Positions 9,584 to 18,336 of a stretch of 64,000 nt of DNA are shown piece after piece (position 1 is the first letter of the stretch; the number at the start of each line of letters is the position of its first letter). The translations under genes and the position numbers were made by a program. The notes under the pieces are model-generated. The model was not told the origin of the DNA and made no database searches. It saw only the letters and a list, made by a program, of their open reading frames with translations. Source of the stretch: Candidatus Woesearchaeota archaeon (lineage in GTDB: Archaea > Nanobdellota > Nanobdellia > Woesearchaeales > ARS49); the NCBI GenBank assembly GCA_030750765.1, contig JASMHM010000003.1, positions 85,385 to 149,384 of the forward strand. Direction: 5' to 3'.

Positions 9584-9622
9584 CCACTGGACACTGGACA
9601 TGGGCGCGTAGCGCATATAAGG
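9583..9622 (+). promoter_or_regulatory. hef promoter: 23-nt element + 6-nt spacer + CGCATATAAGG TATA box
   Basis: GCCACTGGACACTGGACATGGGC-gcgtag-CGCATATAAGG; the 23-mer is an exact reverse complement of 51911-51933. Confidence 0.75.
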
Positions 9623-9716
9623 GACAATACTACCTTTACTCTATGAGGATAGTCAAGATCAGTTGGAGCGAAATCTACAAAAAAAGCAAGAAAAAAGTGC
9701 TCCAGAGGTGGTTCCC

Positions 9717-11918
9717 ATGCTAGATTTAAAAGTCAAAGACGATTCCTGGCGAGTCATGCTAGAGAATTTCAAACCTCGACTCTACCAAGAAACCATTTTT
9801 AGCACAGCAACAACAAAAAACACCTTAGTCGTGCTTCCCACCGGTATGGGCAAAACAGCCATCGCACTCATGATGGCCGCCCACCGTTTAAACATTTATC
9901 CCAAAAGCAAAGTACTCTTCCTTGCACCAACAAAACCTTTAGTGGAGCAGCACAAGAAAAGTTTTGAAGAACAATGTAATGTTGATGATTTAGTCGTCTT
10001 TACCGGAGAGATCCGGCCAGAAGAAAGAAAAAACTTGTGGAAGCAAGCGAAAATAATTTTCTCAACACCCCAAAGTGTAGAGAATGACATCATCAACGAA
10101 AAGATATCACTCAAAGATGTTTCCTTGATCGTGTTTGACGAAGCACATCGCGGAGTGGGAGACTATGCCTACCCATTCCTAGCAAAACAATACCTACAAC
10201 AAGCCACCAACGCCCGAGTGTTAGGATTAACCGCAAGCCCTGGCGGAGATACTCAAAAGATAGAAGAGATCTGCACCAATCTTCACATCGAAGCGGTAGA
10301 AGTACGCACAGACGAAGATCCTGATGTGGCGCCGTACATCCAACCGGTAGAATTGAATATGATCAAAGTAGACCTGCCTCCTGCACTTTTAGAAGCAAGA
10401 AATTCTGTAGACAAGTGCATCAAAACAAAATTAGAAACTTTACAAAAATATGGTGGTAAAATACCCTACTACAGTAAGAAAGAGTTGCTAGCATTACAAC
10501 GCAGAATCCATGCTCAGCTCGCTCATGGCAACAACTTCCTCCTCTTGAAGTGCATGAGCGTGCTAGCAGAAATTATCAAAGCACAACACGCCTTGGAGCT
10601 TATAGAAACCCAAGGGGTGAGTCCGGCATTAGTATATTTCCAAAGAATGTATGATGAGTACTCCACCACTAAAGTTAAAGCAACAAAAAGATTGTGCGAA
10701 GACGCCAACTTCAAGACAGCCTATCTAAAAATTCAAGGTTTGGCTGATAAAAACTTAGAACATCCCAAAATACCTGCGCTACGAGAAGAATTAGAAAATA
10801 CCTTTGCGGCAAACAAGTTTGCTAAAGTGATACTCTTCACACAATACCGAGATACGGCTAGCAAGCTCAAAAAAGTCATCAGAGACGTAAAGGGAGTGCT
10901 GCCAGAACTCTTTGTAGGGCAAGCCAAAAAACGAGGGACAGGCATGTCACAAAAAGAACAAGTAGCCATGCTCGACCAGTTCAAAGACGGATGCTTTAAC
11001 GTGTTAATCGCTACCTCTGTAGCAGAAGAAGGACTTGACATTCCCAAGGTGGACGAAGTCATCTTCTACGAACCCGTGCCTAGTGCGATTCGTACCATCC
11101 AACGAAGAGGAAGAACCGGCAGACTAGACAAAGGAAAGGTAACGCTGCTCATTACCAAAGGTACAAGAGATGAAGGATACCATTGGAGCGCGGTAAGTAA
11201 AGAAAAGCGCATGAAGAAAACATTAGATGGGATGAAAACGATCAAACCCAAACAACCCACGCTCAAAGATTACGAAAAACAGGACGTCTTAGTACACGCA
11301 GACCATAGAGAGAAAGGAAGCCCAGTCATCAAGGGACTGATCGAACTGGGTGTTAGCGTACGATTAGAAACCTTAAACAAAGGAGACTTTGTTATTAGCA
11401 ACAAAGTAGGAATAGAGTACAAGACCGACCAAGATTTTGTTAACAGCATCATCGACGGAAGATTACTACAACAACTTAAGGAATTAAGACATTTTGACAA
11501 ACCCTTAGTGATCATTGAAGGAGAAGATTACTACAGTCATCGAGGCATCCATCCTAATGCTATCAATGGCATGCTTGCCACCATCGCCATAAGCTTCGGC
11601 ATTCCAGTATTACAAACAAAGCACGCGAAAGAGACTGCAAAATTGATACTAGCCATCGCAAAACGCGAACAAACCACTGAAAACAAAGACTACTCTCCTC
11701 ACTCTGAAAAACCCTCTCATTCTCTGAAAGGATTACAAGAATATCTTGTGAGCAGCCTCCCGAATGTAGGCCTAACCACTGCAAAAGATCTCCTCAAAGA
11801 GTTTGGCTCCGCCAAAAACGTGATCAACGCCAGCAAAGAAGACCTACAAAAATTAGAAGGGATTGGAAAGAAAATCTCAGAGCAAATAAAAGACGTCACT
11901 GACAAAGACTATCAATAA
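9717..11918 (+). CDS. hef: Hef-type SF2 helicase - ERCC4/XPF nuclease - HhH fusion
   Basis: VVLPTGMGKTAIAL (Walker A), IVFDEAHR (DEAH), RRGRTGR, GDFVISNKVGIEYKTDQDFVNSIIDGRL (ERCC4), C-terminal HhH. ORF track starts at TTG 9663; ATG 9717 with SD AGAGGTGG preferred. Confidence 0.9.
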   Translation: MLDLKVKDDSWRVMLENFKPRLYQETIFSTATTKNTLVVLPTGMGKTAIALMMAAHRLNIYPKSKVLFLAPTKPLVEQHKKSFEEQCNVDDLVVFTGEIRPEERKNLWKQAKIIFSTPQSVENDIINEKISLKDVSLIVFDEAHRGVGDYAYPFLAKQYLQQATNARVLGLTASPGGDTQKIEEICTNLHIEAVEVRTDEDPDVAPYIQPVELNMIKVDLPPALLEARNSVDKCIKTKLETLQKYGGKIPYYSKKELLALQRRIHAQLAHGNNFLLLKCMSVLAEIIKAQHALELIETQGVSPALVYFQRMYDEYSTTKVKATKRLCEDANFKTAYLKIQGLADKNLEHPKIPALREELENTFAANKFAKVILFTQYRDTASKLKKVIRDVKGVLPELFVGQAKKRGTGMSQKEQVAMLDQFKDGCFNVLIATSVAEEGLDIPKVDEVIFYEPVPSAIRTIQRRGRTGRLDKGKVTLLITKGTRDEGYHWSAVSKEKRMKKTLDGMKTIKPKQPTLKDYEKQDVLVHADHREKGSPVIKGLIELGVSVRLETLNKGDFVISNKVGIEYKTDQDFVNSIIDGRLLQQLKELRHFDKPLVIIEGEDYYSHRGIHPNAINGMLATIAISFGIPVLQTKHAKETAKLILAIAKREQTTENKDYSPHSEKPSHSLKGLQEYLVSSLPNVGLTTAKDLLKEFGSAKNVINASKEDLQKLEGIGKKISEQIKDVTDKDYQ

Positions 11919-12305
11919 CTACAAAAATTGCAATCCTTGAAAGGTCGGCGTATCTAACAACTGTTCGATGAAAGAGATTGCTTCATCGCAAACCGTTTCG
12001 TCGTTCTTCGTTAATGCCACCATAGAGGTTGGGACGTTTAACGGATCATAAGGTGCAGGAGGAATATCCCGGGTCGTGTAATGTCCACCCATCTCTCCAT
12101 CGGATGAGGCGATAACAGTAACATTCTGTAGAAATAACCCTTCAGGTTGCAGCACCATTGGTCGTGATTCCACGATAACGGACATCAGAGTATCGGTCTT
12201 GGTAGCCATAAGGCTTCCGCCGGATACGGACACCATTGCGACGTTACTCTCTTCGAGATGCCCGCGACTCGTGAACGCGCACACCAACCTATCGTAATAA
12301 CTCAT
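11919..12305 (-). CDS. Hypothetical protein
   Basis: ORF abutting hef stop; ATG at 12305 with TTTTAAA about 27 nt upstream. Confidence 0.5.
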   Translation of the reverse strand: MSYYDRLVCAFTSRGHLEESNVAMVSVSGGSLMATKTDTLMSVIVESRPMVLQPEGLFLQNVTVIASSDGEMGGHYTTRDIPPAPYDPLNVPTSMVALTKNDETVCDEAISFIEQLLDTPTFQGLQFL

Positions 12306-12375
12306 CCAAAAGTAAGCCACAACACCCTTTTAAACATGGTGAAAGTATTTAAGTCGTCAATCCTTGAAAACTTCC

Positions 12376-13740
12376 ATGCTCAGCCTCGGGGATACCTTAC
12401 GACACTACAAGAGAAAAGACGTCCAAGAGGCAATACTCGCGGTTGCCCAAGACAAAGAAGTGGCGGTCAGATACAAAAACTCGTTTGGCACACGACCTGA
12501 TGTTCTCTTACACGAAAACGACATCTTAGAGTTTGCAAAGAAAGGCGCCTTAAGCTTCCACGTCTCAGAAGAACACTGGACTAATCCTTTACAACTCAGC
12601 CCTATGCTCAAAAAGAAAGAATTGGACGAGCTACGACAAGGATGGGATCTTTTACTAGACATTGATTGCGCAGAACTTTCCTACAGCCAGATAGCTGCAG
12701 ACCTCGTCGTAAAGGCACTGCAACATCATGATCTTGACTGCACTGTAAAGTTTTCTGGCAACCACGGCTTCCACATTGCCGTTCCGTTCAACAACTTCCC
12801 AGACACCGTACGAGGCGTACCTGTCAAAGACTTATTCCCAGACGGCCCCAAAAAAATAGCCGGCTACCTCCAAGAACTCATAAGGACTCCCTTGAGAGAC
12901 AAGCTCATGCAGCAAGACCCCATAGAAACAATCGCGATCAAAGCAAAAAAGACCATGAAAGAGGCAGTCATAGACGGAACTCTCGACCCCTTCCAAATAC
13001 TAGACATCGACACCGTGCTCATCTCCTCCAGACACTTGTACAGGATGCCATACTCCTTCAACGAAAAGAGCGGATTAGTCAGCATACCTGTTGACCCCAC
13101 AAAAATCTTAGACTTTGACAAGGAAACAGCAAAAGCAGACAATGTTATCGTCGACAAAAGCTTCCTCACCAGCAAAGGAGACGCCACCGAACTCTTGATC
13201 ACCGCACTAGACCATCAAGCAGACACCTCACCAAAAATAGAAGTAAAAGAACAGCGCCAATGGGAAAACGTAGAAAAAGTCCCAGAACAATACTTCCCAC
13301 CTTGCATCCAACTCATCAATCAAGGACTCAAAGATGGGAAAAAGCGAGCCACATTCATCCTAGTCAACTTTCTCAGAACATGCGGATGGGATAAGGACGA
13401 AATACTTACGTACCTTAACGAATGGAACAAAAAAAATCCTGAACCCTTACGAGAGCAAGTGATCGTAGGCCAAGTACGCTACCACACAAGCCGAGACAAG
13501 AAGTTGCCCCCAAATTGCAACAACATGGCCTACATGAAGAGCATTGGCGTGTGCAAACCAGACAATTTTTGTAGAAGAATGAAGAATCCTGCCAACTACT
13601 CCATCCTTAAAAAGCGATTCTCACAGGAAAATAATAAAAAGGACAGCAATAAAGCAAAGAAAGATGGCAAACGACATCCTCCTGAGCGCGCTGAACAAAG
13701 TAAAAAAGGAACTCCAGGAAAGACTGGGAAAAGCGTTTAG
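12376..13740 (+). CDS. priS: Fused archaeal primase: PriS catalytic domain + PriL C-terminal Fe-S-like domain
   Basis: LLLDIDC (DxD), VKFSGNHGFHIAVPF; C-terminal FPPCIQLI...GWDKDEILTYLN...LPPNCNNM...GVCKPDNFCRRMKNPANY (four Cys). Start moved to ATG 12376. Confidence 0.88.
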   Translation: MLSLGDTLRHYKRKDVQEAILAVAQDKEVAVRYKNSFGTRPDVLLHENDILEFAKKGALSFHVSEEHWTNPLQLSPMLKKKELDELRQGWDLLLDIDCAELSYSQIAADLVVKALQHHDLDCTVKFSGNHGFHIAVPFNNFPDTVRGVPVKDLFPDGPKKIAGYLQELIRTPLRDKLMQQDPIETIAIKAKKTMKEAVIDGTLDPFQILDIDTVLISSRHLYRMPYSFNEKSGLVSIPVDPTKILDFDKETAKADNVIVDKSFLTSKGDATELLITALDHQADTSPKIEVKEQRQWENVEKVPEQYFPPCIQLINQGLKDGKKRATFILVNFLRTCGWDKDEILTYLNEWNKKNPEPLREQVIVGQVRYHTSRDKKLPPNCNNMAYMKSIGVCKPDNFCRRMKNPANYSILKKRFSQENNKKDSNKAKKDGKRHPPERAEQSKKGTPGKTGKSV

Positions 13741-14038
13741 TGTTACCGCATCAAAAGCAGAGGCCGAAACAGGAGAAGTAGAAAATCTCGGTATAACCCT
13801 TACCGTTGTCCACAACACCACACATCACAAAGCCGAAATCGTGGTCCATGTTGCCAAAGGAAAGCGAATTTTTGGTGTTGCCGGAGCAGAAGGATGGTGG
13901 ATGTACGCCGATTGGGACGGTACAACCGCACGAGCCAAGCGATGGATCTCCAACCAACCCACAAAGGATGACCTAGCAAACTTCATCTACGACGATCTAT
14001 ACCGAGAATACCTACAGGACAGCTTTGCAGCAGCCTAA
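13664..14038 (+). CDS. Hypothetical protein overlapping priS 3' end
   Basis: 124 aa ORF, ATG 13664, 77-nt out-of-frame overlap with priS. Confidence 0.55.
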   Translation: MANDILLSALNKVKKELQERLGKAFSVTASKAEAETGEVENLGITLTVVHNTTHHKAEIVVHVAKGKRIFGVAGAEGWWMYADWDGTTARAKRWISNQPTKDDLANFIYDDLYREYLQDSFAAA

Positions 14039-14042
14039 CCAC

Positions 14043-14055
14043 CACCTTTATAAAG
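14043..14055 (+). promoter_or_regulatory. TATA box of r-protein operon
   Basis: ACCTTTATAAAGC about 130 nt upstream of rpl3. Confidence 0.6.
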
Positions 14056-14089
14056 CAAACCCGGATTTCTAGTCTACCTGATAAGCATC

Positions 14090-14169
14090 CTTGCAACAGG
14101 TGTTGGAACACCGAATGGGCAACATTGTCTGATTCCAACGACAACATTCTGGTTGCGAGGTTGCGCAAG
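14090..14169 (+). promoter_or_regulatory. Structured 5' leader of rpl3 operon
   Basis: CTTGCAAC(14090-14097)/GTTGCGAG(14152-14159) stem enclosing GGTGTTGGAACACC (14099-14112); alternative GTTGGAA(14102-14108)/TTCCAAC(14133-14139). Confidence 0.5.
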
Positions 14170-14177
14170 AGGTAAAA

Positions 14178-15107
14178 ATGCCAACAAGAAGAAGTCCAAG
14201 AAGAGGTAGTATGCAGTATTGGCCACGCAAACGAAGTAGCAAGAGCCATGCACGACTAAGAACACACACCTCAAAGGACGCCACACCAGCGCTGATGGCG
14301 GGTTTCAAGGTCGGCATGACCCATGTTGCCTTCACACCCGCAAAAGGCATGAGCAAGGGCCAACAGGTGGTTTGGCCAGTGACTGTCGTGGAATTCCCGC
14401 CCTTACGCGTGGCAGGAATTGCCCTATACAAAAAAGACGCGTACGGAAAACAAAAAGCTGGCCACATCGTGGACGGCGACAAATTCTATCAACGAATCCA
14501 ACACACAAAAACTAAAGGAAGCCTGGAAGGAATCAAACTCGAAGGCATCGATTCTATACGCTTAATCGTACAAACACAACCTAATCTTACAGGAATAGGA
14601 AGAAAGAAACCTGACGTTTTCGAGATGACCATTGGCGGAACACCAGAAGAACAGTTCGCCTTTGCCAAAGAAAAGTTCGGCAAAGACATAAGCCTACCCG
14701 ATGTCTTACAAGAAGGCATGTTGGTGGATGCACACGCTGTCACCACGGGAAAAGGCTTCCAAGGACCTGTAAAAAGGTTTGGCGTAGCAATAAGATCACA
14801 CAAGAGCGAAAAAACCAAGAGAGGTCCTGGAGCTATTGGACCCTGGAGAGGCGGAAAGATGACTAAAGTGCCTATGGCAGGACAGATGGGCTACCACACA
14901 CGAACAGAAAGAAACAAACTAGTCATACAAGTAGGCAATGAACCAGAAAAAATCAACCCAAAAGGTGGTTTCCAAGGGTATGGCGTCGTGAAAAACCCAT
15001 ACGCACTCTTCAGAGGCAGTCTTCCTGGACCAGACAAACGATTAATCAAGTTCACACTCACCAAAGGAAAGGAGGAAGCGCCAGCGCTAACCTACATTAA
15101 GCAATGA
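14178..15107 (+). CDS. rpl3: 50S ribosomal protein L3
   Basis: Archaeal L3 N-terminus (RRSPRRGSMQYWPRKRS), MAGFKVGMTHV, GPWRGGKMTKVPMAGQMGYHTRTERNKLV. Confidence 0.97.
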   Translation: MPTRRSPRRGSMQYWPRKRSSKSHARLRTHTSKDATPALMAGFKVGMTHVAFTPAKGMSKGQQVVWPVTVVEFPPLRVAGIALYKKDAYGKQKAGHIVDGDKFYQRIQHTKTKGSLEGIKLEGIDSIRLIVQTQPNLTGIGRKKPDVFEMTIGGTPEEQFAFAKEKFGKDISLPDVLQEGMLVDAHAVTTGKGFQGPVKRFGVAIRSHKSEKTKRGPGAIGPWRGGKMTKVPMAGQMGYHTRTERNKLVIQVGNEPEKINPKGGFQGYGVVKNPYALFRGSLPGPDKRLIKFTLTKGKEEAPALTYIKQ

Positions 15108-15859
15108 AATTTCCACAACAATTCGAGGAACCACTCAGAGCAGACCTCATCATCCGAGCAGTGCTAGCCCTAAGAAGCAAGCGAAACGCATACGGAACGA
15201 TGACGCGAGCAGGCCTTGGAGACAGTTCAACACTATCCCGAAGACGACGCGCCTACAGAGGAGCGTACGGCAAAGGAATCAGCAGAATACCCAGAAAGAC
15301 CATGACGGCGAGAGGAAGCAGCATGCACTGGGTAGGAGCCAAAGCACCACATGCAAGAGGGGGGATGCGCGCACACCCACCAAAAGCAGCAAAGCAATGG
15401 GAACAAAAAATTAACGATAAAGAAAGGAAGAAAGCAATCAGAAGCGCACTAGGTGCAACCATAAACAAAGACATAGTAAAAGAACGAGGTCACAAGGCAC
15501 CAGAAAAGTACCCCTTTGTTATGGAAGACTCCTTTGAAAAAATAGCAAAAGCAAAAGACGTCATGAAAAAGTTCGAAGAGTTAGGATTACAAGAAGAGCT
15601 AGCACGTTGCAAGCCCAAACCAAGAAGCGGCAGAGCACGAACACGAGGACGCACCACAAAGGTAGCTAAAGGACCACTACTCGTGGTAAGCCAAGACTGT
15701 CCTCTAAGCAAAGCAGCACGCACCATACCCGGAGTGGACGTACGCACCGTGACAAGATTAAACACAGAAATCCTAGCACCCGGCACCCACCCAGGCAGAC
15801 TCACCATCTACACAAAACCAGCACTAGCCGTGATGGAAAAGAAGGGGTTGTTCCTATGA
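15104..15859 (+). CDS. rpl4: 50S ribosomal protein L4 (L1e)
   Basis: GISRIPRKTMTARGSSMHWVGAKAPHARGGMRAHPPK. Confidence 0.97.
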   Translation: MKFPQQFEEPLRADLIIRAVLALRSKRNAYGTMTRAGLGDSSTLSRRRRAYRGAYGKGISRIPRKTMTARGSSMHWVGAKAPHARGGMRAHPPKAAKQWEQKINDKERKKAIRSALGATINKDIVKERGHKAPEKYPFVMEDSFEKIAKAKDVMKKFEELGLQEELARCKPKPRSGRARTRGRTTKVAKGPLLVVSQDCPLSKAARTIPGVDVRTVTRLNTEILAPGTHPGRLTIYTKPALAVMEKKGLFL

Positions 15860-16098
15860 TTAAGTACCCCCTAGCAACAGAAAAGAGCATCCGACTCATG
15901 GAAGAACAGAACAAACTCATCTTTGTCGTCGAGGATGGCGCTAAAAAGGAACACATCAAGGCCGCCATAGAAAAAGAATTCAAGTGCAAAGTAGACAAGG
16001 TAAGAACACTAATCACCGGCGGACAAAAAAGAGCATACATAACGTTCAACAAAGAAACACCAGCAATAGACGTGGCAACTGCCACAGGAATCATGTAA
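15856..16098 (+). CDS. rpl23: 50S ribosomal protein L23
   Basis: IKYPLATEKSIRLME...NKLIFVVEDGAKKEHIKAAIEKEF. Confidence 0.95.
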   Translation: MIKYPLATEKSIRLMEEQNKLIFVVEDGAKKEHIKAAIEKEFKCKVDKVRTLITGGQKRAYITFNKETPAIDVATATGIM

Positions 16099-16099
16099 G

Positions 16100-16804
16100 A
16101 TGGGGAAAAGACTAGTCATACAAGCAAGAGGAAAAGGCGGCCCTTCCTTTAGAGCTCGCTCTTTCAGAAACGTCGGCAAGCCAAAGATGCCCTCAGAATT
16201 CGAAGGGAAAGGAACCGTCATGAACTTGGTCAACTGCCCAGGACACTCAGCACCCTTAATGGAAGTAGAGTATGATAATGGCGTAACCTGCCTACTACAA
16301 GCACCCAAAGGCATACGCATCGGAGAAAAAGTAGACATTGGCGGTAAGGACACCAACACAGGAAGTATTCTCACATTAAACGACATCCCAGAAGGAACAA
16401 GCATCTACAACATCGAATCACAACCAGGAGACGGAGGTAAGTTCTGCAGAACAAGCGGACTAAGCGCCAGAATCACAGGAAAAACAGCCAACTACGCAAG
16501 CGTCCTCCTACCAAGCAAAAAAGAAAGAAAGTTCCCACTCAACTGTCGCGCATGCATCGGTATCGTAGCCGGTGGCGGAAGGACTGAAAAGCCCATCCTC
16601 AAAGCAGGAAGCGCCCACCACGCTCGAAGAGCACGCAACAAAAAGTACCCACACGTACGAGCAAGCGCACAGAACGCAGTAGACCACCCACTAGGTAACA
16701 AGCGAACCGCAAGAAAGGCCAAGCAAAAGCCAGTCAACAGGTTCGCACCACCTGGAGCAAAGGTAGGCAAGATCTCACCAAAGAGAACGGGAAAGAGAAA
16801 GTAA
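16100..16804 (+). CDS. rpl2: 50S ribosomal protein L2
   Basis: GKRLVIQARGKGGPSFRARS; GGGRTEKPILKAG; AVDHPLGN. Confidence 0.97.
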   Translation: MGKRLVIQARGKGGPSFRARSFRNVGKPKMPSEFEGKGTVMNLVNCPGHSAPLMEVEYDNGVTCLLQAPKGIRIGEKVDIGGKDTNTGSILTLNDIPEGTSIYNIESQPGDGGKFCRTSGLSARITGKTANYASVLLPSKKERKFPLNCRACIGIVAGGGRTEKPILKAGSAHHARRARNKKYPHVRASAQNAVDHPLGNKRTARKAKQKPVNRFAPPGAKVGKISPKRTGKRK

Positions 16805-16805
16805 C

Positions 16806-17189
16806 ATGGCAACGAAAGAATTCAAGTTCCGAGGAAAAACATTGGAAGAGCTCAAGCAGCTAGACATGGAAAGCTTCATCAAGCTACTGCCCGCAAGAGA
16901 AAGACGAAGCATCACTAGAGGAAGTAGCCACGAACACAAGAAATTGCTAGACTCAATCCAAAAACAAAAGAAGAACCTCAAGACACAAGCAAGAGACATG
17001 GTCATCATCCCCGTCATGGTGGGTAAGACCATCAGCGTCCACACAGGAAAGACATTCCAACCCATACTCATCGAAGCAGACATGCTCGGTCACAGACTAG
17101 GCGAGTTTGCCCAGACAAGACAAAAGATTGCGCACTCAGCCCCAGGAGTCGGAGCAACAAGAAGCAGCGCAGCATTGAGTGTAAGATAA
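16806..17189 (+). CDS. rps19: 30S ribosomal protein S19
   Basis: FKFRGKTLEELKQLDMESFIKLLPARERRSI; IPVMVGKTISVHTGKTFQPI. Confidence 0.96.
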   Translation: MATKEFKFRGKTLEELKQLDMESFIKLLPARERRSITRGSSHEHKKLLDSIQKQKKNLKTQARDMVIIPVMVGKTISVHTGKTFQPILIEADMLGHRLGEFAQTRQKIAHSAPGVGATRSSAALSVR

Positions 17190-17671
17190 TGGCAGAAGAA
17201 AAGAAAGCAGAACCAAAGGCCCCAAAGGTAGAGCAGCCTAAGATACCTGCAAAAGAAGCTCCAAAGGAAGAGAGCAAGGAAGTATCAGGAGAAGAGGCAC
17301 ACGCCGTCTCCACACCTAACGTGAGCTTCAAACAAAGCACAGAGATAGCGACCAGCATCCGAGGAAAAAAGGTAGAAGAAGCACAAAAAATACTACAGGC
17401 AGCCATTGACGAAAAAACACCCCTAGCATTCACCAAATACTGTAGGGGATTAGGACACAAACCAGGCATGGGACCCGGACGATTCGTTCCGAAAGCATGC
17501 AAAGCAATGCTCGTCGTAGTCAACAGCGCAGCAGCAAACGCCGAAAACAAGGGAATGACCAACCTCTTTATTAGCACCGTCACCACTAGCAAACTAGGGG
17601 GAAACCGAGCAACACGCCACGGATACGACGGTAAGAGAGCGCGTATAGAAGTACGAGTAAAACAACAATGA
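17189..17671 (+). CDS. rpl22: 50S ribosomal protein L22
   Basis: STEIATSIRGKKVEEAQKIL...ATRHGYDGKRARIEVRV. Confidence 0.93.
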   Translation: MAEEKKAEPKAPKVEQPKIPAKEAPKEESKEVSGEEAHAVSTPNVSFKQSTEIATSIRGKKVEEAQKILQAAIDEKTPLAFTKYCRGLGHKPGMGPGRFVPKACKAMLVVVNSAAANAENKGMTNLFISTVTTSKLGGNRATRHGYDGKRARIEVRVKQQ

Positions 17672-18336
17672 TCGAAAGAAAATTCATCCAGGAAAAAGTA
17701 AAGGAGTTCGAGATACAAGAGTACATAGACGAAACACTCACCAACGTAGGACATGCCTACACGAGACTCTTCCGTACACCTCTAGGTGAAAAGATAGTGA
17801 TCTACACCAGCAGGCCAGGGCTTGTCGTAGGAAAGAAAGGAGAGAACATCAAAAAACTCACCACCACGCTCAAGAAAAAGTTTGGCCTAGAAAATCCACA
17901 ACTAGAAATTTCCGAAATAGAAAATCCAAACACCAACCCAACCATTGTTGCAGAACGCATCTCCTCAAGCTTGGAACGGTTCGGCATACAACGATTCAAA
18001 GCCATCGCACACAGAACCATGTCAGATGTGAACGAAGCAGGCGCACAAGGAGTAGAGATAACCATATCTGGAAAAGTGCCCAGCTCACGAGCCCGAACAT
18101 GGAGATTCCACACGGGACACATCGAAAAGTGTGGCAACATGGCCATCGAAAAGATGGGCGCAGCATACAGCACCGCCTACCTCAAGAGTGGAGCAGTAGG
18201 CATCACCGTACGCATCACACCACCAGAACTCAAACTACCAGACTCGCTCACCATCGTGGAAGAGCAGGAAGTAAAAGATGAAAAAGAAGGAACTAAGGAA
18301 CCAACAGCCGAACGAACTGAAAAAAATGCTGATTGA
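17668..18336 (+). CDS. rps3: 30S ribosomal protein S3
   Basis: ERKFIQEKVKEFEIQEYI; TSRPGLVVGKKGENIKKLT (KH). Confidence 0.96.
   Translation: MIERKFIQEKVKEFEIQEYIDETLTNVGHAYTRLFRTPLGEKIVIYTSRPGLVVGKKGENIKKLTTTLKKKFGLENPQLEISEIENPNTNPTIVAERISSSLERFGIQRFKAIAHRTMSDVNEAGAQGVEITISGKVPSSRARTWRFHTGHIEKCGNMAIEKMGAAYSTAYLKSGAVGITVRITPPELKLPDSLTIVEEQEVKDEKEGTKEPTAERTEKNAD

Noticed and set aside
14069-14482. 137-aa minus-strand ORF over the rpl3 leader
   Set aside because: Antisense to rpl3; no promoter or motif.
16660-16700. L2 variant DHPLGN in place of the usual DHP(H/F)GG
   Set aside because: Noted, but archaeal L2 varies here and I cannot judge significance without an alignment.
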